Shown here one piece after another: positions 34,580 through 43,904 of a stretch of 64,000 bases of DNA (the first letter of the stretch is position 1; each line of letters begins with the position of its first letter). The DNA comes from Melioribacter sp051488665 (lineage in GTDB: Bacteria; Bacteroidota; Ignavibacteria; Ignavibacteriales; Melioribacteraceae), in assembly GCF_051488665.1 (NCBI RefSeq), contig NZ_JBPSEG010000008.1, forward strand, positions 62,001 through 126,000, in the 5' to 3' direction. The position numbers and the translations under genes are program-made. The notes beneath the pieces are model-generated. The model worked only from the letters and a program-made list of their open reading frames with translations, was not told the origin of the DNA and made no database searches.

Positions 34580-35663
34580 CATAAAGGCTCCTTCGCGTAA
34601 CTACGACGTTTACATCGGGAACAACGTAATTAAAAGGTATGCATCACAAATTAACTCGCTTGCCGGCAATAACGATTCGATTATTATAGTCGATACGAAT
34701 GTCTACAGACTTCACAAAGATAAAATTGAGAGCCTGGTTAAAAGTCTGAACGGCGATGCAATCGTCTACAAATTCAAAGCGGATGAAAAAAATAAATCTT
34801 TAGACAGTTTGAAAAAAATATTCGATTTAATGCTGCGCAAAAATCTCGGAAGGAGTTCGTTTTTAATCGCAATAGGAGGAGGAATAACGGGCGATTTGGG
34901 AGGCTTTGCTGCTTCGGTATACGCCAGAGGAATCGGATATATTCATATTCCCACTACTTTGCTTGCCATGGTCGACAGCGCAATCGGGGGTAAAACCGGA
35001 ATAAATTACGGTCATACGAAAAATATTATCGGAGCTTTTTATCAACCGGAGTCGGTGTTGATTGATACGGAATTTATTAAAACACTTCCGCGCGAAGAAC
35101 TGCTTTGCGGACTCGGCGAAGTAATCAAATACGGCTTGTTGATCGGAGACGACTTTTTTGATTACGTCTCTAAAAATTATCATAAGGCTTTTGACTATAA
35201 CGCCGCGTTCCTCAATAAAGCGATTACGGAATCGGTTTCGTTCAAAGGCAGCGCCGTCGAAAAAGACGAAAAAGAAAAAACCGGATTGAGAAAAATTCTG
35301 AATCTTGGTCATACATTCGCTCACGCAATTGAAGTGGAACAAAATCATAAAATCAAACACGGTCAGGCGGTAATTGCGGGAATTGCGTGCGCTTTGCACC
35401 TTTCGAATAAATTGGGATTGATGAACGATAAATATCTCGAGAAGTATCTATCGTTGATTGTTGAATTCGGAAACGAAATTAAATTAAGTAAATATAATCC
35501 CGAAACTCTCTATAAAATTATGTTCCGCGACAAAAAAAATAAAAAAGGCTCGATTAATTTTGTGCTGCTCGAAAAAGCGGGCAAACTTATTATCGACGCC
35601 GAAGCCGATAAACGCGACGTTCTTTACGCAATTAATAACGGACTTCAATATTTTGGCGTATAA
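34566..35663 (+). CDS. aroB: 3-Dehydroquinate synthase
   Basis: 365 residues. The NAD-binding region contains IAIGGGITGDLGGFAASVYARG (about 99-120), followed by PTTLLAMVDSAIGGKTGINYG (about 128), and the zinc ligands lie in LGEVIKYG, LNLGHTFAHAIE and KHGQAVIAG. It converts DAHP to 3-dehydroquinate, the second step of the shikimate route feeding chorismate to menF as well. The start lies within the last codons of aroK. Confidence 0.96.
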   Translation: MKKINIKAPSRNYDVYIGNNVIKRYASQINSLAGNNDSIIIVDTNVYRLHKDKIESLVKSLNGDAIVYKFKADEKNKSLDSLKKIFDLMLRKNLGRSSFLIAIGGGITGDLGGFAASVYARGIGYIHIPTTLLAMVDSAIGGKTGINYGHTKNIIGAFYQPESVLIDTEFIKTLPREELLCGLGEVIKYGLLIGDDFFDYVSKNYHKAFDYNAAFLNKAITESVSFKGSAVEKDEKEKTGLRKILNLGHTFAHAIEVEQNHKIKHGQAVIAGIACALHLSNKLGLMNDKYLEKYLSLIVEFGNEIKLSKYNPETLYKIMFRDKKNKKGSINFVLLEKAGKLIIDAEADKRDVLYAINNGLQYFGV

Positions 35664-35669
35664 TCGTAA

Positions 35670-37328
35670 ATGAAAAAAATTCTGGCAATATTTTTTATAG
35701 CAGTCGGGCTAATTTCGGCTGAAACCGAAAGGGAAACGCGCGCCGTATGGGTGGCTACGAATCATCGTCTCGACTGGCCTCCGGCAACTTACGATATCGA
35801 CATTCAAAAAAACGCCTTGATTGAAATTTTCGATTCGATTAAAGCAAAAAGATTAAACACGGTTTACTTCCAGGTCAGGAGCAACGGAACGGTTTTATTC
35901 AATTCTTCGTACGACCCGCCGAGCCCTTACGTTTCGCCCGGATTTGACGTCCTGGAATTTGCTATCGGAGAAGCTCATAAGAGGGGACTCGAAATTCACG
36001 CCTGGATAAACGCCGTTCAGGTTTACGCGTCGAATTCTTTGCCTATGGATTCAAATCATATCGCCGTTCGAAAACCCGAATGGATTATAAGACATAAAGA
36101 TGAAAACGGATTGTCGCTCTGGCTCGATATAGGGCGTCCGGAAGTCAGAAATTATATCAAGAATCTGGTAACGGAATTAATTGAAAAGTACGATGTCGAC
36201 GGAATTCAGCTTGATTACATCAGATATCCGGGAAATAATATAGACGACGATTACTCTTATGCAAATTACGGCGGCGATGAAAATCGCGACGAATGGCGCA
36301 GAAACAATGTGACCGAATTAATCGAGTCGATTTACAAATCCGCAAAATCGATAAAGCCGTACGTAAAAGTGGGCGCCACTCCCATCGGAATCTACAGAAA
36401 TCTGAAAGGAATGTACGGTTGGGAAGGTTATTCTCAGGTTTATCAGGATTCGCGTGAATGGCTCCGCAGAGGCATTCTCGATTATATTGCCCCGCAAGTC
36501 TACTGGTCTTTCGAAGACCAGACCGCATTCGATAAAATAGCGCGCGAATGGGTTGAAAATTCATTCGGTAAAAACGTAATTGTCGGAATAGCGGCTTACA
36601 AACCCGAAGTTAAAGCCGCAATCAATAAAATGGTCGAGTACTCGAAAAAAATAGGCGCCGACGGAATAGCATTTTTTAGATATTCCAACATTAAGGAAAT
36701 CCGGATCGAATCATTTGCAAGTATTTCCATTCCTCAGAAAATCGAAGGCGCAAAAAGGGTTAACGATTTTCGGCTCTCGGCTTTTTCAGCAGAGCGCTCA
36801 ATGAAATCCGGTTCGATAGAATTGAAATGGCAAAAGAGCGCAGGAGATTCGACTGACGTAAGATATTACGCCCTTTATTGCATGCCCGATTCTAATTCCG
36901 AATTAAGCAATGATTATTTAATTGATATCATTCCCGCGACAGAAAATTCCATGAAAGTGGAGATAAGCCGTTTGAAATTTCCTAAGTGTTATTTCGCAAT
37001 TACGTCATTGAACAGATACTGGCAGGAGAGCAATCGCGACCTCCGTTTACCGTATATCGATTTCTTCGAAGGGCTTAAGGATATTCTGTCGTACGACTCG
37101 AAACCGTTGCTCGTAAAAGGCAAAGACGGTTCCGTCAAATTATTAATTTACGGCAAGGATAAGGAAACAATCGAAGTGGAATATAAATCGGAGAATAAAT
37201 ATCTGCTTAAAGAATATGCCCTGGAAACTGGCAAAAACATAATTGTGGAAAAAGAAGCTCCGGCGGAACTGAAACATGTTATTATCACATTCAAAAAATC
37301 GAATAAAAAAACCGAATTGAAATTTTAA
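35670..37328 (+). CDS. Exported GHL10-family (family-10-like) glycosidase-type protein
   Basis: 552 residues with a signal peptide (MKKILAIFFIAVGLISAE). The GHL10 domain (about 22-350) opens with RAVWVATNHRLDWP and contains YFQVRSNGTVLFNSS, HAWINAVQVYAS, WLDIGRPEVRNY and DGIQLDYIRYPG, the last with likely acidic catalytic residues, and ends near GIAFFRYSN. A fibronectin-like C-terminal region (about 365-550) follows. The fold is a TIM barrel; activity of the family is poorly known, with peptidoglycan or polysaccharide cleavage suggested. It starts 6 bp after aroB and 12 bp before a DUF192 gene. Confidence 0.87.
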   Translation: MKKILAIFFIAVGLISAETERETRAVWVATNHRLDWPPATYDIDIQKNALIEIFDSIKAKRLNTVYFQVRSNGTVLFNSSYDPPSPYVSPGFDVLEFAIGEAHKRGLEIHAWINAVQVYASNSLPMDSNHIAVRKPEWIIRHKDENGLSLWLDIGRPEVRNYIKNLVTELIEKYDVDGIQLDYIRYPGNNIDDDYSYANYGGDENRDEWRRNNVTELIESIYKSAKSIKPYVKVGATPIGIYRNLKGMYGWEGYSQVYQDSREWLRRGILDYIAPQVYWSFEDQTAFDKIAREWVENSFGKNVIVGIAAYKPEVKAAINKMVEYSKKIGADGIAFFRYSNIKEIRIESFASISIPQKIEGAKRVNDFRLSAFSAERSMKSGSIELKWQKSAGDSTDVRYYALYCMPDSNSELSNDYLIDIIPATENSMKVEISRLKFPKCYFAITSLNRYWQESNRDLRLPYIDFFEGLKDILSYDSKPLLVKGKDGSVKLLIYGKDKETIEVEYKSENKYLLKEYALETGKNIIVEKEAPAELKHVIITFKKSNKKTELKF

Positions 37329-37340
37329 CTGAGTCTGACA

Positions 37341-37901
37341 ATGGGAAAAAACAAATCCAAAAAGAGTAAAAATCAAAGCAAGACGATTAAGATTGTAGCC
37401 GCTCTGGCTGCGGTCGTTTTTTTGATCTATCTTTTAAATATACCCGGGCTTTTTATGAATGAAGAAAAAGGCAATCCGGAATTGAACCGGGCGTTGAAAA
37501 ACAAAACGGCTTTTTCTTTCGTGAAAGAAGGCGAGCTTTCGTTTGTTAATGGCAAAGACGAACAGATTGTAAAGATCGACGTGGAAATAGCCGACGACGA
37601 CATTCAACGCGCAACCGGTCTGATGTATCGCGAATATATGGCTGAAAATCAAGGAATGCTTTTCATCTTTCCGCATGAAACTCCTCAATCTTTCTGGATG
37701 AAAAACACTATACTGCCGCTCGATATGATATTTGCCGACGCCGAAGGGAAAATTGTTAAAATACACAAATATACAACGCCGTATTCGGAATCCTCGTATA
37801 GCTCTGGCAAACCCGCTAAATTCGTCGTTGAAGTAAACGCCGGTTTTACGGATAAGTACGGCATTAAGGAAGGCGATCGAATTGTCTGGCGGAGATTATA
37901 A
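37341..37901 (+). CDS. DUF192 domain protein with N-terminal anchor
   Basis: 186 residues. A basic N-terminus is followed by one membrane helix (about 17-36), and the DUF192 domain spans about 70-185, with RATGLMYREYMAENQGMLF and SFWMKNTILPLDMIFADAEG, the hallmark stretches of the family, and FVVEVNAGFTDKYGI. The domain is a small beta-barrel of unproven function, usually exported. It follows the GHL10 gene by 12 bp and ends with a hairpin. Confidence 0.9.
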   Translation: MGKNKSKKSKNQSKTIKIVAALAAVVFLIYLLNIPGLFMNEEKGNPELNRALKNKTAFSFVKEGELSFVNGKDEQIVKIDVEIADDDIQRATGLMYREYMAENQGMLFIFPHETPQSFWMKNTILPLDMIFADAEGKIVKIHKYTTPYSESSYSSGKPAKFVVEVNAGFTDKYGIKEGDRIVWRRL

Positions 37902-37905
37902 ACTG

Positions 37906-37933
37906 ACTGCCCCGGTCGTTCGACCGGGACAGT
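37906..37933. terminator. GC-rich hairpin between convergent genes
   Basis: Stem CCCGGTC / GACCGGG (37911-37917 with 37922-37928) extended by ACTG/CAGT, loop of 4. It lies between the DUF192 gene and the convergent tsaC gene. On the plus strand an A-run, not a T-run, follows; on the minus strand no strong T-run follows either, so termination in one direction is uncertain. Confidence 0.5.
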
Positions 37934-37941
37934 AAAAAATA

Positions 37942-38556
37942 TTACACAACGAACATACTGATATCGCCGGCTCCTTCGCGAATTATTTCGGGTTCTTCAT
38001 CGCTCAGGTCGATTATGCTCGAAGGTTTTCCTTCGAGAGCGCCGACAGAAAGCATTAAGTCGATTTGATTGTTGAAAATCAATCGTATTTCTTCGGGGTC
38101 GTATAAAATTTCTCCCTTTCTGTTAGTAACGCTCGTGCTTATTATCGGATTGCCCAATTCCTTTGCCAGCATCAGAGCAACTTTATTGTCCGGAATTCTA
38201 ATTCCGACTGTTTTTCTTTTTGTCCATAATTTTTTAGGCACTTCTTTTGCAGCCGGCAGCACGAATGTATAAGGTCCCGGCAGCAATTTTTTCATTGTCT
38301 TGTAAGCATAGTCCGATACTTTTGCGTATTTCGAAATATCTTTCAGGTCGGGACAAATGAAACTGAAGAGCTTGGTTCCGCTGTCCTGTTTTATGGTATA
38401 AATTCGTTCGAGAGCTTCCTGGTTGAAAATATCGCAGCCGATACCGTAAACAGTATCGGTGGGATAAATTATCACACCTCCTCTGCGTAATACGTCGACG
38501 GCTTTGTTGATGAATCTTTGCTGGGGCGTAATGGGATGCAATTCATAAAACTCCAT
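37942..38556 (-). CDS. tsaC: Threonylcarbamoyl-AMP synthase (Sua5/YciO/YrdC family)
   Basis: 204 residues. The YrdC domain has the KVDxLRRGGxIIYPTDT block (AVDVLRRGGVIIYPTDTVYG, about 20-39), KLFSFICPDL, PGPYTFVLPA, TVGIRIPDN and PIISTSVTNRKGE. It makes threonylcarbamoyl-AMP for the t6A37 tRNA modification. The C-terminal Sua5 domain is absent, and the YciO subfamily is an alternative because the length is near 205. An AAGGAGG lies just upstream of the ATG. Convergent with the DUF192 gene. Confidence 0.88.
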   Translation of the reverse strand: MEFYELHPITPQQRFINKAVDVLRRGGVIIYPTDTVYGIGCDIFNQEALERIYTIKQDSGTKLFSFICPDLKDISKYAKVSDYAYKTMKKLLPGPYTFVLPAAKEVPKKLWTKRKTVGIRIPDNKVALMLAKELGNPIISTSVTNRKGEILYDPEEIRLIFNNQIDLMLSVGALEGKPSSIIDLSDEEPEIIREGAGDISMFVV

Positions 38557-38710
38557 TTGTCCTCCTTTTATCTGTTTGGATAGGGTTGATGCGGTTGATT
38601 ATACGACGTCATTTCAACAAGCTTTAACTTACACCATAATGTTAGAAGTTATTTTCAAATTGTCAACAAAAAAAGATAAATTTCGATTCGAATTTTAAGA
38701 GGATGCAGAA

Positions 38711-39868
38711 ATGTTTGGGAAAATACCCAAACCGGTAATTGTTCTCGGCGCAATCAGTTTCTTTACGGATTTTGCCAGCGAAATGCTCTATCCTGTAACG
38801 CCGCTTTTTTTGACCGCCGTACTCGGTTCTTCGATGGCTGTGGTCGGACTTATAGAAGGCTTGGCGGAAATAACCGCCGGACTGATGAAAGGATATTTCG
38901 GCGTCCTTTCGGATAAAACCGGAAAACGAAAGATTTTCGTGCAGGCGGGTTACGGTCTTTCCGGCGTTGTTAAGTCGCTCCCAGGAATTTTTCCGTATAT
39001 ATCTACTGTATTTGTTTCCCGTATAACCGACAGAATTGGCAAAGGTATCAGAACCTCGCCGAGGGACGCGCTGCTGGGCAGCTATTCGAACAAAAATAAT
39101 TCCGGAACTGTTTTCGGTTTCCATCGTTCGATGGATACCCTGGGAGCCGTAGCGGGACCGTTGGCTGCAATTATTCTGCTTTATTTTTTCCCGGCAAATT
39201 ATATTCTTATTTATCTTATCGCTTTTATTCCTTCTATGCTGGCTATAGTGTTTACGTTTTTTGTCAAAGAAGTTAAAACGCCGTCGGCTAAAAACGGAAG
39301 TAAAATAACGTTCCGGATGTTCTGGAAAACCGCTCCTGCAAATTACAAATTCGTGTTGTTAATGATAACTTTGTTTTCGATAGTTAACAGCAGCGACGTG
39401 TTTCTGATTTTACGCTCGCAGGATATTTCAAGGTCGGATACTCTTGCTATTGCTGGGTACGTTTTCTTTAATATAATCTATGCTTTGATGTCGTATCCGC
39501 TCGGAATGATTTCGGATAAAATAGGCAAGAAATATATTGTGTCCGCCGGACTGACGGTATTTTCAATTGTCTATTTGATATTTGCGTTATATCAGTCGAT
39601 AATAATTATCTGGTTGTGCTTTGCTCTTTACGGCGTATACTCGGCTTCTACGGAAGGCATAATTAAGGCGTGGATCAACGATCTGGTTGACCCTTCATTT
39701 AAAGGCTCGGCTATCGGGTTGTTAAACGGGATGATGAGTATCGGGGTCTTGAGCGGATCGTTTTTTACGGGATTGCTCTGGGATGCTTACGGATTTCAAT
39801 TGCCCTTTTTGATTTCTTCGGCGGTCAGTTTTATTGTGGCTGTAACGCTGCTCGTAAAAAAAATCTAA
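38711..39868 (+). CDS. MFS transporter
   Basis: 385 residues with about 12 membrane segments. The loop 2-3 motif GVLSDKTGKRK is the MFS motif A, and RITDRIGKGIRTSPRDALLG with GFHRSMDTLGAVAGP mark a common bacterial subgroup of drug or metabolite exporters. A second GMISDKIGKKY after the sixth segment repeats motif A. Substrate unknown. It starts 154 bp from the divergent tsaC gene, and its stop overlaps rseC by 4 bp in convergent orientation. Confidence 0.9.
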   Translation: MFGKIPKPVIVLGAISFFTDFASEMLYPVTPLFLTAVLGSSMAVVGLIEGLAEITAGLMKGYFGVLSDKTGKRKIFVQAGYGLSGVVKSLPGIFPYISTVFVSRITDRIGKGIRTSPRDALLGSYSNKNNSGTVFGFHRSMDTLGAVAGPLAAIILLYFFPANYILIYLIAFIPSMLAIVFTFFVKEVKTPSAKNGSKITFRMFWKTAPANYKFVLLMITLFSIVNSSDVFLILRSQDISRSDTLAIAGYVFFNIIYALMSYPLGMISDKIGKKYIVSAGLTVFSIVYLIFALYQSIIIIWLCFALYGVYSASTEGIIKAWINDLVDPSFKGSAIGLLNGMMSIGVLSGSFFTGLLWDAYGFQLPFLISSAVSFIVAVTLLVKKI

Positions 39869-40311
39869 TTATCGCGCTGGGTTCTGGATACCGAAATTAT
39901 TCTGGGATTCGAGAAATGGATAAATTTCTTTGAAGCGAATGAAAAGAGCGCATAATAAAAACCGGTAATCAATATTGCAAAGACGAAGGATTTTAACTCG
40001 TCGCCCGGGAATAAAAACTTTAATGAATAAGCTGCAGTTAAACTGATTATAAAAACCAGAAGCGGAAGACCGTAAAGAAGAAAAACAGATTTGAGGATAG
40101 CCGACCCGCTGACGGCAATTTTAACTTTCTCGCCCGGCTCTGTTCCAAAAGGATCGCGAGCCACTACAATTTTCGTATCGCCGCCCCGCGGTTTGCAAAT
40201 TAATCGCGCCGAACATTCCTCACATTCGGCGACGTTTTCCAGAATCACTTCGGAAAACTTGCCCAACGACCTGGAAACGATCCCTTCTTCAATTAATATT
40301 TCTTCTTTCAT
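39865..40311 (-). CDS. rseC: RseC-family protein
   Basis: 148 residues. A cytoplasmic beta region (about 1-75) has a cysteine cluster CEECSARLIC (about 35-44), then two membrane helices (about 73-93 and 102-122) and a short tail. This is the RseC/MucC layout; RseC belongs to the SoxR-reducing system and often sits beside rnf genes, as here, where it ends the operon and starts 1 bp after rnfB. Exact role is unknown in non-proteobacteria. The stop overlaps the convergent MFS gene. Confidence 0.85.
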   Translation of the reverse strand: MKEEILIEEGIVSRSLGKFSEVILENVAECEECSARLICKPRGGDTKIVVARDPFGTEPGEKVKIAVSGSAILKSVFLLYGLPLLVFIISLTAAYSLKFLFPGDELKSFVFAILITGFYYALFSFASKKFIHFSNPRIISVSRTQRDN

Positions 40312-40312
40312 G

Positions 40313-41134
40313 TCAGTTCAGAGAAGCGGTTATTTTATTTCTCTCGATTTTTTTTATTGCCCGCGTTGAACACTTCTCGACAGGAATTTCAGCGGAATTC
40401 AATAACTCGTAATGTATTACCGCAAGGTTATCTATAATTTCTACGGCTCCGTTCGAATTTCGTGCGCAAATGCCGCATCCGATACATGCCGCGGAACAAT
40501 TCTCTTTGGAAGTTTTCGGATCGTCGTGGCTTTTGCAATAGACGAATAAATCTCTTTCCGCGGGATGCATTTCGATTATACCGCGCGGGCAGGCTTGAGC
40601 GCATAATCCGCAGCCCTTGCAAAGTTCTTCGATTACGACAGGTAGTTTGTCTTCTCCCATATAAATTGCATTGAATTTGCAAGCGTCAACACAGTCTCCG
40701 CCGCCGAGACAACCGTAGCCGCATTTTTTGTCCCCGCCTGCAACGATGTCAGCCAAAGCGCAATTAGACGGTCCCGCGTAACGAACCTCTTTATTTTTAG
40801 CTTTGTCAGCGCCGCCGCAAAGGATACGCGGTAAAAGTTTTATTGCGTTGACGTCGTCGCTGCCTATAAGCTTTGCTATTTCCGCCGAAGATTCATCGTC
40901 GCATACCGGGCAGGAAGAAGGCGATAATTTTCCTTCGACTACTTTCACGGCAAAATCATAACATCCGGCATTGCCGCATGCGCCGCAGTTTGCATTGGGA
41001 AGAAGCTCGTTAATTTTTGCTATCAGAGGATTTTCTTCCACTCTCAATTTTTTGTCGGCAAATGCGAGTCCGCCGGCGAATATAAATCCGAGTCCTCCCA
41101 TGGTAGCCAGAGCTATTATCAAAATCGAATCCAT
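40313..41134 (-). CDS. rnfB: Rnf electron transport complex subunit B
   Basis: 273 residues. One N-terminal helix (about 3-24) is followed by the four-cysteine domain with NCGACGNAGCYDFA and SSCPVCDD (about 49-80), a Gly/Cys-rich segment CGYGCLGGGDCVDAC, a ferredoxin cluster CKGCGLCAQACPRG, and a later CIGCGICARNS near residue 220. These carry several [4Fe-4S] clusters that take electrons from ferredoxin. It lies between apbE (1-bp overlap) and rseC. Confidence 0.95.
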   Translation of the reverse strand: MDSILIIALATMGGLGFIFAGGLAFADKKLRVEENPLIAKINELLPNANCGACGNAGCYDFAVKVVEGKLSPSSCPVCDDESSAEIAKLIGSDDVNAIKLLPRILCGGADKAKNKEVRYAGPSNCALADIVAGGDKKCGYGCLGGGDCVDACKFNAIYMGEDKLPVVIEELCKGCGLCAQACPRGIIEMHPAERDLFVYCKSHDDPKTSKENCSAACIGCGICARNSNGAVEIIDNLAVIHYELLNSAEIPVEKCSTRAIKKIERNKITASLN

Positions 41135-42096
41135 TATTCCCCCGCGATATATTTGTCGAAATTTAGAGATTTGTGAATCGTTCCCGTCGAATCGACCAAA
41201 ACGGCTTCCGTATTTTCGAGCGAGTTTATTAATTTCAAAGCCTTTTCAATATCCATTACAAAAAGAGCCGTCGATAGGGCGTCTGCTGTCATTGCGTCAG
41301 GCGCAATTACTGTAATCGATTCATAATGACCTGCAGGCTTTCCCGTTACCGGATTGAAAATATGAGAAATTCTTTTGCCGTTTGAGTCGATATATTTTTC
41401 ATAGTCGCCCGAAGTCGCCACTCCGAAGCCGTCGACTTTAATGACTGCCAGCAAATCATTCTGATTGCGCGGATGCCGAATACCGACTTTCCATTCCTTT
41501 CCTCTGGCAAATATTTCTCCGCCAACATTAATCAGATATTCTTTTATGCCGAAATTGGAGAGCAGATTGGCAATTCTGTCGGCTGCGTAGCCGGGAATGC
41601 ACGAGTTGAAATTAATTTTTATGCCCGCAGGTTTGACGAGTATATTCGGTTCGCGTAAGGAGATATGCTTCCATCCGGAATTCGAAAGCGCTTTCTGAAT
41701 TTCTTTTTCGGAAGGGATGCTATAATCGCCGTCTTCTTTATCGAAACCGTAAAGCAATCCGAGGTTTGCGACTGCGGGGTCAAACGCTCCGCCGGTCAAC
41801 TTCCACAATTCTTCGCATCGTCTCATAACGTGAAATATTTCGCGGTCGATAAGAATTTCGTCTGCAACCGTATTGTTAATTTTCCACATCGGATTGCCTT
41901 CGATATAAGTAGAAAAGAGCGTATCGATCCTGCGCGCTTCTTCGAAAGCTGCCGTTATTGCTTTTTCCGCCGTTACTTCGTTTACGCCGCGCGCTTGTAT
42001 TTCTATCGAGCTTCCCATTACGATGGAAGCGCGCCTGTATGTTGTGTCATCGGTACAGGCGGCAAGTATAATCAATATGAGAAGATATTTTTTCAT
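41134..42096 (-). CDS. apbE: FAD:protein FMN transferase, lipoprotein
   Basis: 320 residues with a lipoprotein signal (MKKYLLILIILAACTDD, lipobox around ILAAC). The ApbE domain shows MGSSIEIQARG near the start, the FDPAVANLG motif, the NVGGEIFARGKEW block and the substrate motif YESITVIAPDAMTADALST. ApbE transfers FMN from FAD to a Thr in S/T-G-A-T motifs of RnfG and RnfD in the periplasm. It stands inside the rnf operon, 1 bp from rnfA, which points to its targets in the same operon (RnfG has TGAT). Confidence 0.95.
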   Translation of the reverse strand: MKKYLLILIILAACTDDTTYRRASIVMGSSIEIQARGVNEVTAEKAITAAFEEARRIDTLFSTYIEGNPMWKINNTVADEILIDREIFHVMRRCEELWKLTGGAFDPAVANLGLLYGFDKEDGDYSIPSEKEIQKALSNSGWKHISLREPNILVKPAGIKINFNSCIPGYAADRIANLLSNFGIKEYLINVGGEIFARGKEWKVGIRHPRNQNDLLAVIKVDGFGVATSGDYEKYIDSNGKRISHIFNPVTGKPAGHYESITVIAPDAMTADALSTALFVMDIEKALKLINSLENTEAVLVDSTGTIHKSLNFDKYIAGE

Positions 42097-42097
42097 T

Positions 42098-42670
42098 TCA
42101 AATCATTCCCGCAAAACCCATGAATGCCAGAGCAAGAAGTCCTGCTGTAATTAAAGTGATTGGAGCGCCTTTGAATGCTTCCGGTACGTCAGCCATTTCG
42201 AGCTCCTCGCGTATTCCTGCCATTATAACCAGAGCCATTGTGAATCCCGCGCCTGCGCCCAGTCCGAAAAATACGCTTTCCATAAAAGAATAATTTCTCA
42301 TCGACAATAACAAAGCGAGACCCAATATAGCGCAATTTGTCGTTATTAGCGGCAGAAAAATTCCTAATGAGCGATAAATCGGCTGACTAACCTTTTTTAT
42401 TACCATCTCCACAAATTGAACAAGCGAAGCAATTACCAATATGAACGAAGGTATCTGAAGAAATTCGAGATTGTAAGGAAGCAATATTTTGAAATAAAGA
42501 ATCCAGCTTACTACCGAAGTAATAACCATCACGAAAGTAGTAGCCATTCCCATCGAAACGGAAGACGAAATTTTGTTTGAAACTCCGATGAAAGGGCAAA
42601 TTCCCAGAAAGAGCGAAAGCACGAAATTATTAACAATTGCCGCCGAAATAAAAATAATCAAAAGTTCCAT
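42098..42670 (-). CDS. rnfA: Rnf electron transport complex subunit A
   Basis: 190 residues, six membrane helices. The two half-repeats hold the cysteines expected for the buried iron-sulfur site: LFLGICPFIGV (about 22-32) and PLITTNCAILG (about 108-118). RnfA pairs with RnfE in the membrane to carry electrons and couple to ion movement. It lies between rnfE (1-bp overlap) and apbE. Confidence 0.95.
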   Translation of the reverse strand: MELLIIFISAAIVNNFVLSLFLGICPFIGVSNKISSSVSMGMATTFVMVITSVVSWILYFKILLPYNLEFLQIPSFILVIASLVQFVEMVIKKVSQPIYRSLGIFLPLITTNCAILGLALLLSMRNYSFMESVFFGLGAGAGFTMALVIMAGIREELEMADVPEAFKGAPITLITAGLLALAFMGFAGMI

Positions 42671-43344
42671 TAAGATTTACCCTCCCCGACAATTACTTTT
42701 CTTTCTTTGTATTTAGAAATGACGGAATCAATTTCGGACTTTTTCTTTTTATTCATATAACTGTTTGCCAATCCCATCATTAATCCGAGCGTAATAAAAG
42801 CTCCGGCAGGCAATATCATAATTAATAAAGGCTGGAATGATTCGGGCAATATTTGAAATCCGAATACGGTTCTGTTTCCCAATAATTCGCGAATGCTTCC
42901 CATCAAAGCGAGGGCAATTAAAAAACCCGCTCCGTTGCCTAAAGCGTCGAGCAGAGAACGCAACGGATTGTTTTTCGATGCAAAAGCTTCGGCTCTGCCG
43001 AGAATCAAACAGTTGACTACAATTAAAGGCACAAAAGGACCGAGCGCTTTGCTCAATTCGGGAAATTTTGCTTTCATTACCAGGTCGGCTATGGTTACGA
43101 ATGTAGCTATTACAACTATATACGCCGCAATGCGTACTTGATTGGGAATCCATTTCCTGATTAGCGATATCAACAAACTCGAAAAAATTAGCACGAATGT
43201 AGTTGCCAGAGCCATTGCCACACCGTTGATTGCGGAGACAGTAACCGCAAGCGTTGGGCACATTCCGAGAACCTGTTTGAACGTCGGATTAATTTCCCAT
43301 AATCCTTTGGTAAATTCTTTCCAGTATGATATTTGCTTTTTCAT
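42670..43344 (-). CDS. rnfE: Rnf electron transport complex subunit E
   Basis: 224 residues with six membrane helices. LGMCPTLAVTVSAINGVAM (about 28-46) and PLIVVNCLILGRAEAFA (about 105-121) hold the conserved cysteines matching those of RnfA. The C-terminus is basic and cytoplasmic (MNKKKKSEIDS). Subunit of the membrane core of the ion-translocating ferredoxin:NAD oxidoreductase. It overlaps rnfG by 4 bp and rnfA by 1 bp. Confidence 0.95.
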   Translation of the reverse strand: MKKQISYWKEFTKGLWEINPTFKQVLGMCPTLAVTVSAINGVAMALATTFVLIFSSLLISLIRKWIPNQVRIAAYIVVIATFVTIADLVMKAKFPELSKALGPFVPLIVVNCLILGRAEAFASKNNPLRSLLDALGNGAGFLIALALMGSIRELLGNRTVFGFQILPESFQPLLIMILPAGAFITLGLMMGLANSYMNKKKKSEIDSVISKYKERKVIVGEGKS

Positions 43345-43904
43345 AGTTTATTCGATTGCTTTTCGATTCTTGCTTTTTGTAACGCTTCGTTAATAATAGC
43401 GCAAACCGATTTCGATGAAATAGTCGCTCCTGTAATCGCCTCTATTTCATTCGGCTTTTCCGGCGTTTTCCCTTTGACCCAATTAACGGAAGGCTGAGCG
43501 GATAAATTCTTGAATTGGTTTTTGAATTCTTCTTCGGTGATTCGGGAACCGAGTCCGGGAGTTTCGACTTGTTCCAGAATTTCGATTGCCGTTATTTTGT
43601 TCAAAGTTGTATCCGTTCCGATCATAAGTCTTATTTTTCCCTGAAATCCGTTGCCTTCGGATACAATAGAGTATCCGGCAGGAATGCCATCTTCGTCATA
43701 AACTTTATAGACCTCGCCGAAATCCGTTTCGATTTTTTTATAGGATTTGGCCTTGTTGTGCACAAAATAAATTGCCGCTTCGGTCTCGGCAATTCTGTTA
43801 GCCTCTATATGAGGAGCCGCCCAGTTCGAAACTCCGGATAAAACCGCTCCCGACGCCAAAGCAATTGAAGTAAGCGCGATAATCATTTTTATACTGTTAT
43901 TCAT
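43341..43904 (-). CDS. rnfG: Rnf electron transport complex subunit G
   Basis: 187 residues: one N-terminal membrane helix (about 7-27) and a periplasmic FMN-binding domain. The flavinylation site is TGATISSKSV near residue 165, where the second Thr would carry FMN; LEQVETPGLGSRITEEEF is the other family block. It overlaps rnfD by 4 bp. It is the direct target expected for the ApbE encoded three genes downstream. Confidence 0.95.
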   Translation of the reverse strand: MNNSIKMIIALTSIALASGAVLSGVSNWAAPHIEANRIAETEAAIYFVHNKAKSYKKIETDFGEVYKVYDEDGIPAGYSIVSEGNGFQGKIRLMIGTDTTLNKITAIEILEQVETPGLGSRITEEEFKNQFKNLSAQPSVNWVKGKTPEKPNEIEAITGATISSKSVCAIINEALQKARIEKQSNKL

